A stretch of DNA of 64,000 bases, taken from positions 496,001 through 560,000 of the forward strand of contig NZ_JANHDJ010000001.1 of the NCBI RefSeq assembly GCF_024494645.1. Reading direction: 5' to 3'. The notes under the pieces were generated by a model that saw nothing but the letters and a program-made list of their open reading frames with translations, was not told the origin of the DNA and did not search any database. Origin of the DNA: Halohasta litorea. Its GTDB lineage: Archaea > Halobacteriota > Halobacteria > Halobacteriales > Haloferacaceae. The position numbers were made by a program, and so were the translations under genes. Position 1 is the first letter of the stretch. Each line of letters begins with the position of its first letter. Below, in pieces: positions 16,046-23,885 of the stretch.

Positions 16046-16960
16046 ATGACTGACCCGCTTCGCGCTCCACCCGACGATCGCTCGGCGGCCGAACTGCTCT
16101 CCTTCGGCGTCGTCAACCTCGACAAGCCCGCCGGTCCCTCGGCCCATCAGGTCGCTGGCTGGGTCCGGGATCTGGCGAACGACGCCGTCGAAGATCTCGA
16201 ACCCGACGGACCGACTGTCGACCGCGCGGCCCACGCCGGAACCCTCGACCCCAAAGTTACCGGCTGCCTCCCGATGCTTCTCGGTGATGCCACCCGGATG
16301 GCCCAGGTGTTCCTGGAGGGCCGCAAGGAGTACGTCTCGGTGCTCGAACTCCACGGCCCGGCTCCCGCGAACCTCGAATCCGTTCTCGCTGAGTTCGAGG
16401 CACCCCTCTACCAGAAACCACCCCGGAAGAGCGCCGTGAGTCGCCGACTACGCGTCCGGGAGATCCACCAACTGGAGCTCCTCGATCTGGCCGACCGGCA
16501 GGCCCTGATTCGGATTCAGTGCGAAAGCGGCACCTACGTCCGCAAACTCTGTCACGATCTCGGACTCGCCCTCGGCACCGGCGCGCACATGGGCCATCTC
16601 CGGCGGACGGCGACCGACCCCTTCGATGATGCCTCGCTGGTGAACCTCCAGTCTCTTACTGACGCCCTCGAATTCGCCCGCGAGGGCGACGAGGAATTGC
16701 TCCGGGAGATCGTCCAGCCCGCCGAGCACGCGCTGACCCACTTACCGAGCGTCGAGATCGCCCCCTCGGCGGCCCGCGAGGTCGCCACCGGCGCGCCGGT
16801 GTACGCGCCGGGCGTGATCGGTGTCGACGACGAGATCGAAGACGGTGCGCTCGTCGCCTGCTTCACGCCCGATGGGAGTGCCGTCTGTCTCGGGACGATG
16901 GTCGGCGATCCCGACGCCGACAGCGGCGAGGTCCTCGACCTCGAACGCGTATTAGTCTGA
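16046..16960 (+). CDS. cbf5: H/ACA RNP pseudouridine synthase Cbf5 (TruB family)
   Basis: This 304-residue enzyme converts specific rRNA uridines to pseudouridine when guided by H/ACA RNA. The catalytic Asp is in HAGTLDPKVTGCLP (about residues 72-85). GTYVRKLCHDLG and the TruB fold follow, and a C-terminal PUA domain (about 230-304) contains VYAPGVIGVDDEI. Its partner Nop10 is encoded at 10172. It is co-oriented with cmk and probably in the same transcript. Confidence 0.95.
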   Translation: MTDPLRAPPDDRSAAELLSFGVVNLDKPAGPSAHQVAGWVRDLANDAVEDLEPDGPTVDRAAHAGTLDPKVTGCLPMLLGDATRMAQVFLEGRKEYVSVLELHGPAPANLESVLAEFEAPLYQKPPRKSAVSRRLRVREIHQLELLDLADRQALIRIQCESGTYVRKLCHDLGLALGTGAHMGHLRRTATDPFDDASLVNLQSLTDALEFAREGDEELLREIVQPAEHALTHLPSVEIAPSAAREVATGAPVYAPGVIGVDDEIEDGALVACFTPDGSAVCLGTMVGDPDADSGEVLDLERVLV

Positions 16961-17028
16961 GTTTCCGTTCACACGTTCAGTCGGCGGCGGGGGAACACTC
17001 TTTGCGGAATTTGTCGTTAGAGAGTCAT

Positions 17029-17880
17029 ATGTCTCTCGCCCGTCACGGGGATGGTCCGGCTGCGGTCTTCGATGCGTTCCGCTCGCAGATACACCCCGTC
17101 TTCATGTTGCCGCCGGTGGCCGCCTCGGCGTTCGGGGCCGTGCTCGCGGTCGACTTCACGGTTCCGCTCGCTGCCCTCCACATGGCGACGGCGTTCTGTG
17201 CGCTGTACGTCGCCCACCTCAAGGACGGCTACGTCGACTTCCACATCCGCGATGAGGACGACGACCACCCGCTGTCGGCCCGCGGCTGTCGGGTCGGCCT
17301 CGCCGGTGCCTCCGTGGCCTTCTTTGCGGGCTGTCTTGCGCTTGGGGTGTTGGTTGATCCGATTGCAGCCCTGCTGACGCTGCCGGGATGGCTGATCGGC
17401 TACCTCCACGCCCCGCAGTTGGATCTCCACCCGGTCGGCGCGACCGCGGGCTATCCGACGGGGATCGGGATCGCCCTGCTCGGCGGGTTCTACGTCCAGA
17501 CTACAACCCTGACGCTCCCGGTCGTTGCCTACGCGGTCGTCTTTACGACCATTCTCTGTGGGATCAAGACGGTCGACGACGCTACCGACTACGCCTACGA
17601 CACATCGATCGACAAGCGGACCGTGGCCGTTGTGCTGGGCCGCCAGCGGGCCAGACGACTGGCCCACTGGCTGATGATCGTTGGGATGGCTGCAGTCGTC
17701 CTGCTGGCGGCACTCGGCGTGTTTCCACCGACCGCCGTGCTTGCGCCGGTGGTCTTCGGAGCCGTGTTCGTGGTGTCCAGAGCTGCCGACGAGAAGCACG
17801 CGACGATGCTGCTGATCCGTGGCTCTTACCTCTTTTTGGCCGTTCTCGTGGTCGCGGCGTGGTTCCAGCCGCTTCGGTAG
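17029..17880 (+). CDS. UbiA-family prenyltransferase
   Basis: This 283-residue membrane protein has about eight hydrophobic helices and two Asp-rich loops: HLKDGYVDFHIRDEDDDHPLSARG (about residues 63-86) and IKTVDDATDYAYDTSIDKRTVAVVLG (about 177-202). The loops bind the Mg2+-diphosphate of the prenyl donor. UbiA enzymes make quinones, ether lipids, heme or C50 carotenoids. A lycopene cyclase-domain gene 275 bp downstream hints at carotenoid chemistry, but the substrate cannot be settled here. The ATG at 17029 is preferred over a start at 17002 because the TATA-like sequence is near 17000. Confidence 0.85.
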   Translation: MSLARHGDGPAAVFDAFRSQIHPVFMLPPVAASAFGAVLAVDFTVPLAALHMATAFCALYVAHLKDGYVDFHIRDEDDDHPLSARGCRVGLAGASVAFFAGCLALGVLVDPIAALLTLPGWLIGYLHAPQLDLHPVGATAGYPTGIGIALLGGFYVQTTTLTLPVVAYAVVFTTILCGIKTVDDATDYAYDTSIDKRTVAVVLGRQRARRLAHWLMIVGMAAVVLLAALGVFPPTAVLAPVVFGAVFVVSRAADEKHATMLLIRGSYLFLAVLVVAAWFQPLR

Positions 17881-17913
17881 CCTACTAAACGCACAGGACC
17901 TGTCGATATATCA

Positions 17914-17951
17914 ACACACATTCTTATAATGGTGTGTGGAGTAATACCACA
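17914..17951 (+). promoter_or_regulatory. Nested palindromes over the promoter of a 38-residue ORF
   Basis: A CTTATAAT TATA box (17923-17930) lies between CACACA (17915-17920) and TGTGTG (17933-17938) arms. A second inverted repeat, TGTGG/CCACA (17935-17951), covers the expected transcription start. The TATA is about 29 bp before the ATG at 17956. The layout looks like an operator for a dimeric regulator. Confidence 0.6.
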
Positions 17952-17955
17952 TAGC

Positions 17956-18072
17956 ATGGAATCTACGGAACGTATCGACTCGTCCGAATCAGATAGCGAC
18001 TCACGAACGACCACGCCGAACAAGATGATCTTCGAATCGGCGCTGTGGACCGAGCGCCCGAAGTATAAGTAG
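17956..18072 (+). CDS. Small 38-residue protein, unknown
   Basis: This ORF is too short for ordinary gene calling. It starts MESTERIDSSESDSDSRTTT and ends in a basic tail (WTERPKYK). A strong TATA box about 29 bp upstream fits leaderless transcription, and nested palindromes flank it. The N-terminal half is hydrophilic and Ser/Asp-rich; the C-terminal half (NKMIFESALW) is hydrophobic and aromatic. There is no Cys or membrane segment. It lies between a UbiA prenyltransferase and a lycopene cyclase-domain gene. Without homologues I cannot prove expression. Confidence 0.5.
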   Translation: MESTERIDSSESDSDSRTTTPNKMIFESALWTERPKYK

Positions 18073-18154
18073 GCAGCGTCTTACCGACCCTTCCGCCGAG
18101 CGTCTGACCCTCAGTCGACCGGAGTTTTTTGCGGCTGTGTTGCAGTCTGAGTGT

Positions 18155-18463
18155 ATGGGCCACAATATTTCCGTTCTGGGTCGGTACACCTACCTCGCGA
18201 CCGAACTGTTCTGGGGGCTGGTGGCGGCGGTGTTGCTCAGACGGAGCGGCTCCGAGCGGCGGGCCGCCCGGACGATCCTCGCGTTGTATCCGCTCGGCTA
18301 CCTCTGGGATCGCTACACCCTGGAGGCGGGTGTCTTCGAGATTCCGCTGCGAACGGGCGTCGAAGTGGCCGGTATCCCCATCGAGGAACACCTGTTCATG
18401 CTCGTGGTCCCCTCGATGGTGATCGGAGCCCACGAAACGCTCTGTGAACGGTTTGGTCGATAG
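18155..18463 (+). CDS. Single lycopene cyclase-domain protein
   Basis: This 102-residue membrane protein matches one CrtYcd-type lycopene cyclase domain: YLATELFWGLVAAVLL, LYPLGYLWDRYTLEAG, then the diagnostic PxEE-like IPIEEHLFMLVVP. Typical haloarchaeal lycopene cyclase is a fusion of two such domains (about 230-240 residues), whereas this gene has only one. It could work as a homodimer, pair with another subunit encoded elsewhere, or have a different substrate. The ATG at 18155 is preferred; an in-frame GTG lies at 18137. A T-rich element (18124-18130) lies about 28 bp upstream. Confidence 0.8.
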   Translation: MGHNISVLGRYTYLATELFWGLVAAVLLRRSGSERRAARTILALYPLGYLWDRYTLEAGVFEIPLRTGVEVAGIPIEEHLFMLVVPSMVIGAHETLCERFGR

Positions 18464-18521
18464 CTGTGGGTGGTATACAGTGGCAAACCGCACGACAGAG
18501 CGGGGTCTGGGAAACGAAGGG

Positions 18522-18528
18522 CTTAAAC
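18522..18528 (+). promoter_or_regulatory. TATA box of tRNA-Pro
   Basis: CTTAAAC is centred about 29 bp upstream of the tRNA 5' end. Confidence 0.6.
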
Positions 18529-18553
18529 GATTCACTCGCATCGTTTCGGGTGC

Positions 18554-18624
18554 GGGACTGTGGGGTAGTGGTATCCTCTGCGGATGGGGTCCGTAGGACC
18601 TGAGTTCGACTCTCGGCAGTCCCA
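18554..18624 (+). tRNA. tRNA-Pro (GGG)
   Basis: The cloverleaf has acceptor stem GGGACTG/CAGTCCC with discriminator A and a D-arm GGGTAGTGGTATCCTC. The anticodon arm is TGCGG-ATGGGGT-CCGTA, giving anticodon GGG. The T-arm is CTGAG-TTCGACT-CTCGG. The discriminator A73 and GGG anticodon fit proline. CCA is not encoded. An AT-rich island follows it. Confidence 0.93.
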
Positions 18625-18924
18625 TTCCGAATTCTACACGTCTTTATCATCGCCCGGTAGAACCCTCTGAGGCATTTAAATTCTCTTTTAGTGGTGAGCT
18701 ATATATGGGTCGAGATCCGGCAGAAATCAAGCACGCAGTCATCGAGTTCGACCGAGATTGATCGCTCAGTGGTGGTTCGGTCGCCTTCGCTCCCAGAGAG
18801 CGGACAGACAATCTTATGCTGTGTCTCTAAAGGAAGACTGATTTCAAAATATACCGCTCAGCAAAGCAGTGCCAGTCGACGCAAGCGAAGCGCAGGGTCG
18901 ACGCGAAACATCATCGATAGGGTA
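18625..18924. other. Intergenic edge of an AT-rich island
   Basis: It contains AT-rich TATA-like stretches (18673-18680, 18703-18711) and short CTTCG-type repeats, but no credible gene. An open frame at 18691-18945 has no recognisable features. No clear duplicate of the tRNA-Pro 3' end was found. Confidence 0.5.
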
Positions 18925-19810
18925 TTAGGAAAGGTTAGGTTTTAATGATGAATCGTTCACCGGAATATCTACATCTTTGTCTTGTAACAAATCAGTCAGC
19001 ACTCGTTTGAGATAATCATCTGACTGGGAGTGTACACGAATTTCATCAATAAATGTCGTTGTATCTAATTTTATTTTACGGACACGATCCTCCGTATCTG
19101 GCATAGACGTAATACTATTTTCTATATTCAATTTTTCTCTGCTATAATCTGTGACAACGAAACGAAATTCAGATTCATTTCTAAATTCTTTCTTTTTGTA
19201 GAAAAATGGGGCTATAGCCTTATTTCTCATTTTTTCACCGCCCTCTTCAAAATCGATATATTCAACGTCTCCAACATACAATTTTCCTTCTGATGATATT
19301 ATACTATCCTTAAAAGATTCAAAATTTGATTTAATTACTACACCGTCTGTTTTGGTAGTGTAAGAACCCCACATATTCGAGTCTTCAACATTTCCAATGT
19401 TCCAACAGTTAGCAAACGTGATTTCACGCATTCTTTCAATCATGTCATATGCAGACCATACTTTGGACCTTGCCCCCCTATAATAGTCTCTTCTAATGTC
19501 ATTACGAACGTTTTCTGTGTATTTATGGCGTACTGGTCCAAAATCAAATAGATATTTGTTCTGTGAATCATCTACAATCATTTTTTCCAACTCTAATAGT
19601 GCATTTCTTGAAAGAGTCCCCTCATAATCATCCTCAAATTCCTTGGTCTGGAGTGCAATAAGATTCATTTCATTCGGTCCTTCAATCATATTTAGAAGTT
19701 TAGCTAAGCTAGTATACCTCCAGATGCTCTCTGTTGGTTCTCTTCCAAACAACTCAAATTTACTACTCATATTTTCACATAATGAACACTGTTAATAATT
19801 CTAACGTTGA
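18640..19810. mobile_element. AT-rich probable horizontally acquired segment next to tRNA-Pro
   Basis: Base composition falls sharply across this stretch relative to both flanks. The single gene uses AT-ending codons (AAT, AAA, ATA, AGA), and composition recovers at the creatininase gene. It starts beside tRNA-Pro. No integrase, transposase or terminal repeat is visible, so the boundaries are approximate. Confidence 0.5.
18925..19770 (-). CDS. DUF2971-family protein
   Basis: This 281-residue protein is recognised as DUF2971 by IWRYTSLAKLLNMIEGP near the N-terminus, FANCWNIGNVEDSNMWGSYT in the middle (the family's W...S.MW.YT motif) and VGDVEYIDFEE plus FFYKKKEFRNESEFRFVV. The function is unknown; members are often found in variable or phage-defence regions. 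Its codons are strongly AT-rich, unlike every neighbour, which marks recent transfer. A minus-strand TATA (ATTATTAAC, plus 19789-19800) is 20-30 bp upstream of the start. It is monocistronic, with no partner gene inside the island. Confidence 0.85.
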   Translation of the reverse strand: MSSKFELFGREPTESIWRYTSLAKLLNMIEGPNEMNLIALQTKEFEDDYEGTLSRNALLELEKMIVDDSQNKYLFDFGPVRHKYTENVRNDIRRDYYRGARSKVWSAYDMIERMREITFANCWNIGNVEDSNMWGSYTTKTDGVVIKSNFESFKDSIISSEGKLYVGDVEYIDFEEGGEKMRNKAIAPFFYKKKEFRNESEFRFVVTDYSREKLNIENSITSMPDTEDRVRKIKLDTTTFIDEIRVHSQSDDYLKRVLTDLLQDKDVDIPVNDSSLKPNLS

Positions 19811-19827
19811 TTAGTACCCGACCCTTA

Positions 19828-20556
19828 TCACCGCTCCCGCGCGTCGACAGCCCCCAACAGCTCACACAGCGCCGCCGCCGCGTCGTCGACCAGTCGTTCG
19901 CCATCAGCAGCCGTCCCGGCAGCAGGATCGCCGACAACGCCGTTGTCGGTGAACTCCGCCGAATCGTGGGCCAGATTGACGCCAGCGACCCACTCGCCCC
20001 AGCCCTCGCTGCCACCCTTGCTGGCCGCCTCCAACTCGTCTTCATTTATAAGATTCGGCCGAATGTGCCGGAGCACTGCCGTCTCGCGGGCCCCGCCGTG
20101 GCCCATCGGGAGCTCGCTGTCGACGCTGTCGAACCACGTGAAGGCGACCGCGTAGGCGTCGTCGTGACGGGAAATATCGCCGGTGAGTTCGCGGAGGGCG
20201 TCGGTGTTGCCGCCGTGGCCGTTGACGATCACCACGCGGTCGAAACCGTGGTGGGCGAGACTGGCGACCGTCTCCCGAACGTAGCCCCGGAAGGTATCGG
20301 GCGAGACCCACAGCGTCCCATCGAAGGCACGATGTTCTTCGGCGATGCCGACCGGGATGGCCGGAGCGATCGGTACGTCGACACCTGTCTCGTTTCGATA
20401 CGCCTCGACACCAGCCGCCGCGACCGCTTCGGCGGTGAACCTGTCGGTACCGAGCGGTGCGTGGGGGCCGTGCTGTTCGGTACTGCCGACCGGGAGGACC
20501 GCGAGGTCAGTCTCCAACTCCTGGACCTCGGGCCACGTCGACTCCGAGAGGTGCAT
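19828..20556 (-). CDS. Creatininase-family metal-dependent amidohydrolase
   Basis: This 242-residue enzyme has the family metal-binding motifs VGSTEQHGPHAPLGTD (about residues 23-38), VIVNGHGGNTDALREL (about 109-124), and SELPMGHGGARETAVL with the conserved Glu. The family includes creatininase, mycofactocin peptidase MftE and the archaeal FAPy deformylase ArfB of the riboflavin/F420 pathway. In an F420-using haloarchaeon an ArfB-like role is plausible, but sequence alone does not decide. Its TATA box is excellent (20579-20586). Confidence 0.85.
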   Translation of the reverse strand: MHLSESTWPEVQELETDLAVLPVGSTEQHGPHAPLGTDRFTAEAVAAAGVEAYRNETGVDVPIAPAIPVGIAEEHRAFDGTLWVSPDTFRGYVRETVASLAHHGFDRVVIVNGHGGNTDALRELTGDISRHDDAYAVAFTWFDSVDSELPMGHGGARETAVLRHIRPNLINEDELEAASKGGSEGWGEWVAGVNLAHDSAEFTDNGVVGDPAAGTAADGERLVDDAAAALCELLGAVDARER

Positions 20557-20578
20557 ACTCCTTCGAGGAGCGGAGCAC

Positions 20579-20586
20579 TATTTAAA
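20579..20586 (-). promoter_or_regulatory. TATA box of the creatininase-family gene
   Basis: On the minus strand this reads TTTAAATA, about 26 bp from the ATG at 20556. Confidence 0.7.
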
Positions 20587-20661
20587 CCCCAGTCAGTCGA
20601 CTGGTCGGCGGTTCGACGGCTCCAAACCTGTTTGTGGCTGCCGGGCGTCATCTCAGGGGCT

Positions 20662-21021
20662 ATGGCTAACACAGGCACTGACGACGAAGACAACATCGAA
20701 ATCGAAGATACCGACCAAGGTAGCCGCGAACTCGGCGTCGAGTTCGGCGAGCTCGGCGCGGAACTCGAAGCCCACGAATATCCGACGACTGCCGAGACGC
20801 TCATCGGGGAGTACGGCGACCACGAACTCGAACTGCCCAGCGGCGAGGAGTCGTTCCGGGAGGTGCTCGGTCCCTATGCTGACGAAGCCGATCAGGAGTT
20901 CACCGATGCCGGGGCGGTCCGGCAGGCCGTGCTGAGCATGGTCGGCGACGGAGCTGTCGGCGAGGCTGGCTACAGCGACCGCGGGGTCGACTCCGAAGGC
21001 GACGACACTGACTCGTTTTGA
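20662..21021 (+). CDS. DUF5789-family acidic protein
   Basis: This 119-residue, very acidic soluble protein has the family sequence ELGVEFGELGAELEAHEYPT, LIGEYGDHELELPSGEE and VRQAVLSMVGDGAVGEAGYS. It is haloarchaea-specific and of unknown function. The stop codon is immediately followed by the convergent ABC transporter stop with no spacer. Confidence 0.87.
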   Translation: MANTGTDDEDNIEIEDTDQGSRELGVEFGELGAELEAHEYPTTAETLIGEYGDHELELPSGEESFREVLGPYADEADQEFTDAGAVRQAVLSMVGDGAVGEAGYSDRGVDSEGDDTDSF

Positions 21022-22959
21022 TCAGTCCTCGGCGGCCTCGGTCCGGGCCTGTCGGCGCGAGGCGCGCTCGATGAACTCCTGGGGCAGCGAGTCGATTTCG
21101 CCAGCCTGGACGCCCCAGAGGTGGGCATACAGGCCGTCGTCACCGAGCAGTTCCTCGTGGGTGCCGCGTTCGACGATCCGGCCGTCTTCGAGCACGACGA
21201 TCCCGTCGGCGTCTTTGATCGTCGACAGCCGATGGGCGATGGTGAACGTCGTCCGGTCGGCTGTGAGCTCGTCGAGGCTCCGCTGGATCAGCATCTCGGT
21301 TTCGGTGTCGACGTCGCTGGTGGCCTCGTCGAGCACCAGGATATCGGGGTCTTCGAGCATCGCGCGGGCGATGGTGAGCCGCTGGCGCTGGCCGCCGGAG
21401 AGTTTGACGCCGCGTTCGCCGACCATCGTATCGTACCCCTCCGGCAGATTTCGGATGAACGAGTGGGCCTCGGCAGCCTCGGCGGCCTGTTTGATCTCCT
21501 CGTCGCTGGCCTCGAAGCTCCCGTAGGCGATGTTGTCCCGAACGGTTCCGTAGAACAGATACGACTCCTGGCCGACGTAGCCGATCGACTGCCGGAGCGA
21601 GGTCCGGCTCACGTTGCGAATATCCTGGCCGTCGATTCTGACGGCTCCCTCGTCGACATCATACAGCCGCAGGAGGAGTTTGAGGACGGTCGACTTCCCC
21701 GCGCCGGTCGGCCCGACGAGTGCGAGGGTGTCGCCACCCTCTACGGTGAAGTCGATATCGTCGAGAATCGGTTGCTCGTCTTCATAGCTGAAGCTCACGT
21801 CGTCGTACTCGACCCGGCCCTCGGAGACGGTCAGTTCCTCGGTTTCCGAGTCGGATTCCAGGAGGGCCGTCTCGTCCATCAGCCCAAAGATGCGCTCGGC
21901 GGAGGCCTCGGCGCGCTGGTACATGTTGATAATCTGGCCGAACTGGGCCATCGGCCAGACGAGCTGCTGGGTGAAGAGGATGAAGACGACGAACTCGCCG
22001 GTGGAGAGCGTCCCAGTGAATGGGCCGGGGGCCGAGCCCGAAAAGACCCAGAAGCCGCCGACGAGGAAGGTGAGGATGAACCCTGCCCCCGAGATGATCT
22101 GCAAGCCGGGGAAGAAGCGAATCCGGATCGTGATCGCCCCCCAGTTCGTCTCGTAGTAGTCCCGCGAGACGTCGTCGACGCGGCCCGACTCGAAACTCTC
22201 GGTGTTCGAGGATTTGATGACCTGAATCCCCCCAAGGTTGTTTTCGAGCCGGGAGTTTACCGTGCCGACGCTGGAGCGGACAGCGGCGTACTTGGGCTGG
22301 ATCTTTTTGATGAAGATGTAGGTAAACACCGCGATGAGGGGGACCGGCGAGAGCGCGACGAGGGCGAGTTGTGGGTTGAGATAGAGCAGGTAGCCCGCGA
22401 TGGCGACGACCATGACCACCAGCCGGAAGGCGGAGTTGAGCCCGTCATTCAAGAAGCGTTCGAGCTGGTTGACATCGTTCGAGAGGATACTCATTAGCTC
22501 GCCGGTCTGTTTATCGGCGAAAAACGACATATTGAGCCGCTGCATCGTGTCGTAGCTGTCGGTTCGGACGTCGTGTTGGATGTCCTGGGCGAACGAATTA
22601 AAGCCCCAGTTTCGGAGCCAGTGGAAGCCAGCCCCGATGATAAAGGAGCCGGTGATCAGGCCGATAACGAGGAAAAACTGGTCGACTTCGGCCCCGGGGA
22701 GCCATGCCTCCGGGACGAGCGGGAGCGAGAAGGGTTCGATGCCCTGAAAGAGGCTATCGATGGCGATTCCCAGCAAAATAGTGGGGAGGAGATCGAGCAG
22801 TCGGGCCCCGAGGCTCGCGCCGATCCCGAGGGCGACCGCGAGCCAGTAGGGCCGCCCGTAGTCGCCGACAAGCCGCCGCATGGGGTCGTCGACGCGTTCG
22901 CGTTGCTCGGCGAACGGATCATCCTCCTCCGCGTCGCTGCCCGCCTCGACGCCACTCAT
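21022..22959 (-). CDS. ABC exporter, fused membrane and ATPase domains
   Basis: This 645-residue half-transporter has an ABC_membrane domain with six helices (about residues 35-345) and a C-terminal nucleotide-binding domain. The NBD has Walker A GPTGAGKST (about 414-422), signature LSGGQRQR (about 518-525), Walker B ILVLDEATSDVD and H-loop IAHRLSTI. It resembles MsbA/multidrug/lipid exporters and should act as a homodimer. The substrate is unknown. It is monocistronic. Confidence 0.93.
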   Translation of the reverse strand: MSGVEAGSDAEEDDPFAEQRERVDDPMRRLVGDYGRPYWLAVALGIGASLGARLLDLLPTILLGIAIDSLFQGIEPFSLPLVPEAWLPGAEVDQFFLVIGLITGSFIIGAGFHWLRNWGFNSFAQDIQHDVRTDSYDTMQRLNMSFFADKQTGELMSILSNDVNQLERFLNDGLNSAFRLVVMVVAIAGYLLYLNPQLALVALSPVPLIAVFTYIFIKKIQPKYAAVRSSVGTVNSRLENNLGGIQVIKSSNTESFESGRVDDVSRDYYETNWGAITIRIRFFPGLQIISGAGFILTFLVGGFWVFSGSAPGPFTGTLSTGEFVVFILFTQQLVWPMAQFGQIINMYQRAEASAERIFGLMDETALLESDSETEELTVSEGRVEYDDVSFSYEDEQPILDDIDFTVEGGDTLALVGPTGAGKSTVLKLLLRLYDVDEGAVRIDGQDIRNVSRTSLRQSIGYVGQESYLFYGTVRDNIAYGSFEASDEEIKQAAEAAEAHSFIRNLPEGYDTMVGERGVKLSGGQRQRLTIARAMLEDPDILVLDEATSDVDTETEMLIQRSLDELTADRTTFTIAHRLSTIKDADGIVVLEDGRIVERGTHEELLGDDGLYAHLWGVQAGEIDSLPQEFIERASRRQARTEAAED

Positions 22960-23009
22960 TGGCTGTGGTAGCGGGCCAGCGCAAAAGAGGGTTGGCTTCC
23001 CGGCGTGGC

Positions 23010-23489
23010 TCAGCGGTACTGCTCGGGGATCTCGATTCGGTCGCCTTCCTCGATTCCGTTGTCGGTGGTGTACTCGTAGGGAACCTCCAGGACGTACTTC
23101 GCAGTGCCGCGGAACGTCTCGTCGTCCTCCGGCTGGGCGTGGTGAATCGTCGTGATCTCACCGTCGGCAGTTATAAATACGATATCGATTGGGAACGCCA
23201 TGTTTCGCATGACGTAGCCTTTGGTGCTCTCGGCGTTGTGGATGAACAGCATTCCCTCGTTTTCGCCGAGCGAGGTGGTATTGCTCAGGCCGGTGTAGCG
23301 GAGTGAGCCGTTGTCCGCGATCCGGACGTCGACGGTGGCAAGCTCCTCGTTGGTGTCGCTGTCGACGGCGGTGACAGTGGTCCAGTTGTAGGCGCTATCC
23401 GCAGGTGGGCCGCCGAGTGCGGCACAGCCGCCGAGGGCGACCAGACAGCAGACGGCGAGGATCGGGAGCCAGTTCGAGCGAGCAGCCAT
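23010..23489 (-). CDS. DUF192 lipoprotein
   Basis: This 159-residue protein has a signal peptide ending in a lipobox (LVALGGCAALGG, Cys near residue 22), so it is lipid-anchored outside the membrane. The mature part is a DUF192 domain with GLSNTTSLGENEGMLFIHN, YVMRNMAFPIDIVFI and YVLEVPYEYTTDNGI. The family folds as a small beta barrel and its role is unknown. It lies 50 bp downstream of the ABC exporter start, and the two could be co-transcribed on the minus strand. Confidence 0.88.
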   Translation of the reverse strand: MAARSNWLPILAVCCLVALGGCAALGGPPADSAYNWTTVTAVDSDTNEELATVDVRIADNGSLRYTGLSNTTSLGENEGMLFIHNAESTKGYVMRNMAFPIDIVFITADGEITTIHHAQPEDDETFRGTAKYVLEVPYEYTTDNGIEEGDRIEIPEQYR

Positions 23490-23573
23490 GCGGCTATGTC
23501 TCCTGTGGAGGAGTATATCGGTTCCGACGCGGAAGGAAAACGTTATTCACGCGTAGGAAGTCTGATCGAATGC

Positions 23574-23646
23574 GGGCTCGTGGTCTAGTGGTTATGACGC
23601 GGCCTTTACAAGGCTGAGATCGGTGGTTCGACTCCGCCCGAGCCCA
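23574..23646 (+). tRNA. tRNA-Val (UAC)
   Basis: The acceptor stem is GGGCTCG/CGAGCCC with discriminator A. The anticodon arm is CGGCC-TTTACAA-GGCTG, anticodon UAC. The T-arm is GGTGG-TTCGACT-CCGCC. A TATA-like CGTTATTCAC lies about 29 bp upstream (23541-23550). The last 22 nt of its T-arm and acceptor are repeated exactly at 23742-23763. Confidence 0.94.
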
Positions 23647-23741
23647 TCCGAACCGGCGAGCGATAGCGAGCCGTCTTCGATGTTCTGCGAGGAAGGAGTG
23701 AACCAGACAAGTCGCGCGCAGCGTAGCGAGCACGTCTTGGC

Positions 23742-23763
23742 GTGGTTCGACTCCGCCCGAGCC
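23742..23763 (+). repeat. Exact 22-bp duplicate of the tRNA-Val 3' end (att-like)
   Basis: This 22-bp stretch is identical to 23623-23644 inside tRNA-Val and lies 119 bp downstream in the same orientation. This is the arrangement left by elements that integrate at tRNA 3' ends. Only about 95 bp without a gene separates the tRNA end and the copy, so the element is gone or reduced to a scar. Confidence 0.7.
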
Positions 23764-23871
23764 GTTATAAAAACGACAGTCGACGCCGCCGACACACCTA
23801 CCGTCGACCACACAGTGAAAGATGGACCATACGAGGGTAACTGAAAAATAGTCCTACGAGGACAGCCACTC

Positions 23872-23885
23872 GATAGAGTTCTATC
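23872..23885. promoter_or_regulatory. Palindrome directly before the start of the exported repeat protein
   Basis: The arms GATAGA and TCTATC with a GT spacer end one base before the ATG at 23886. This is a possible operator or translation-control hairpin. Confidence 0.4.

Noticed and set aside
18691-18945. Plus-strand 84-codon frame in the AT-rich island
   Set aside because: Starts beside AT-rich promoter-like DNA but has no family features, and its end runs into the DUF2971 3' end.
21121-22497. Plus-strand open frame of 458 codons over the ABC exporter
   Set aside because: Antisense to clear ABC-transporter motifs; composition typical of a shadow frame.
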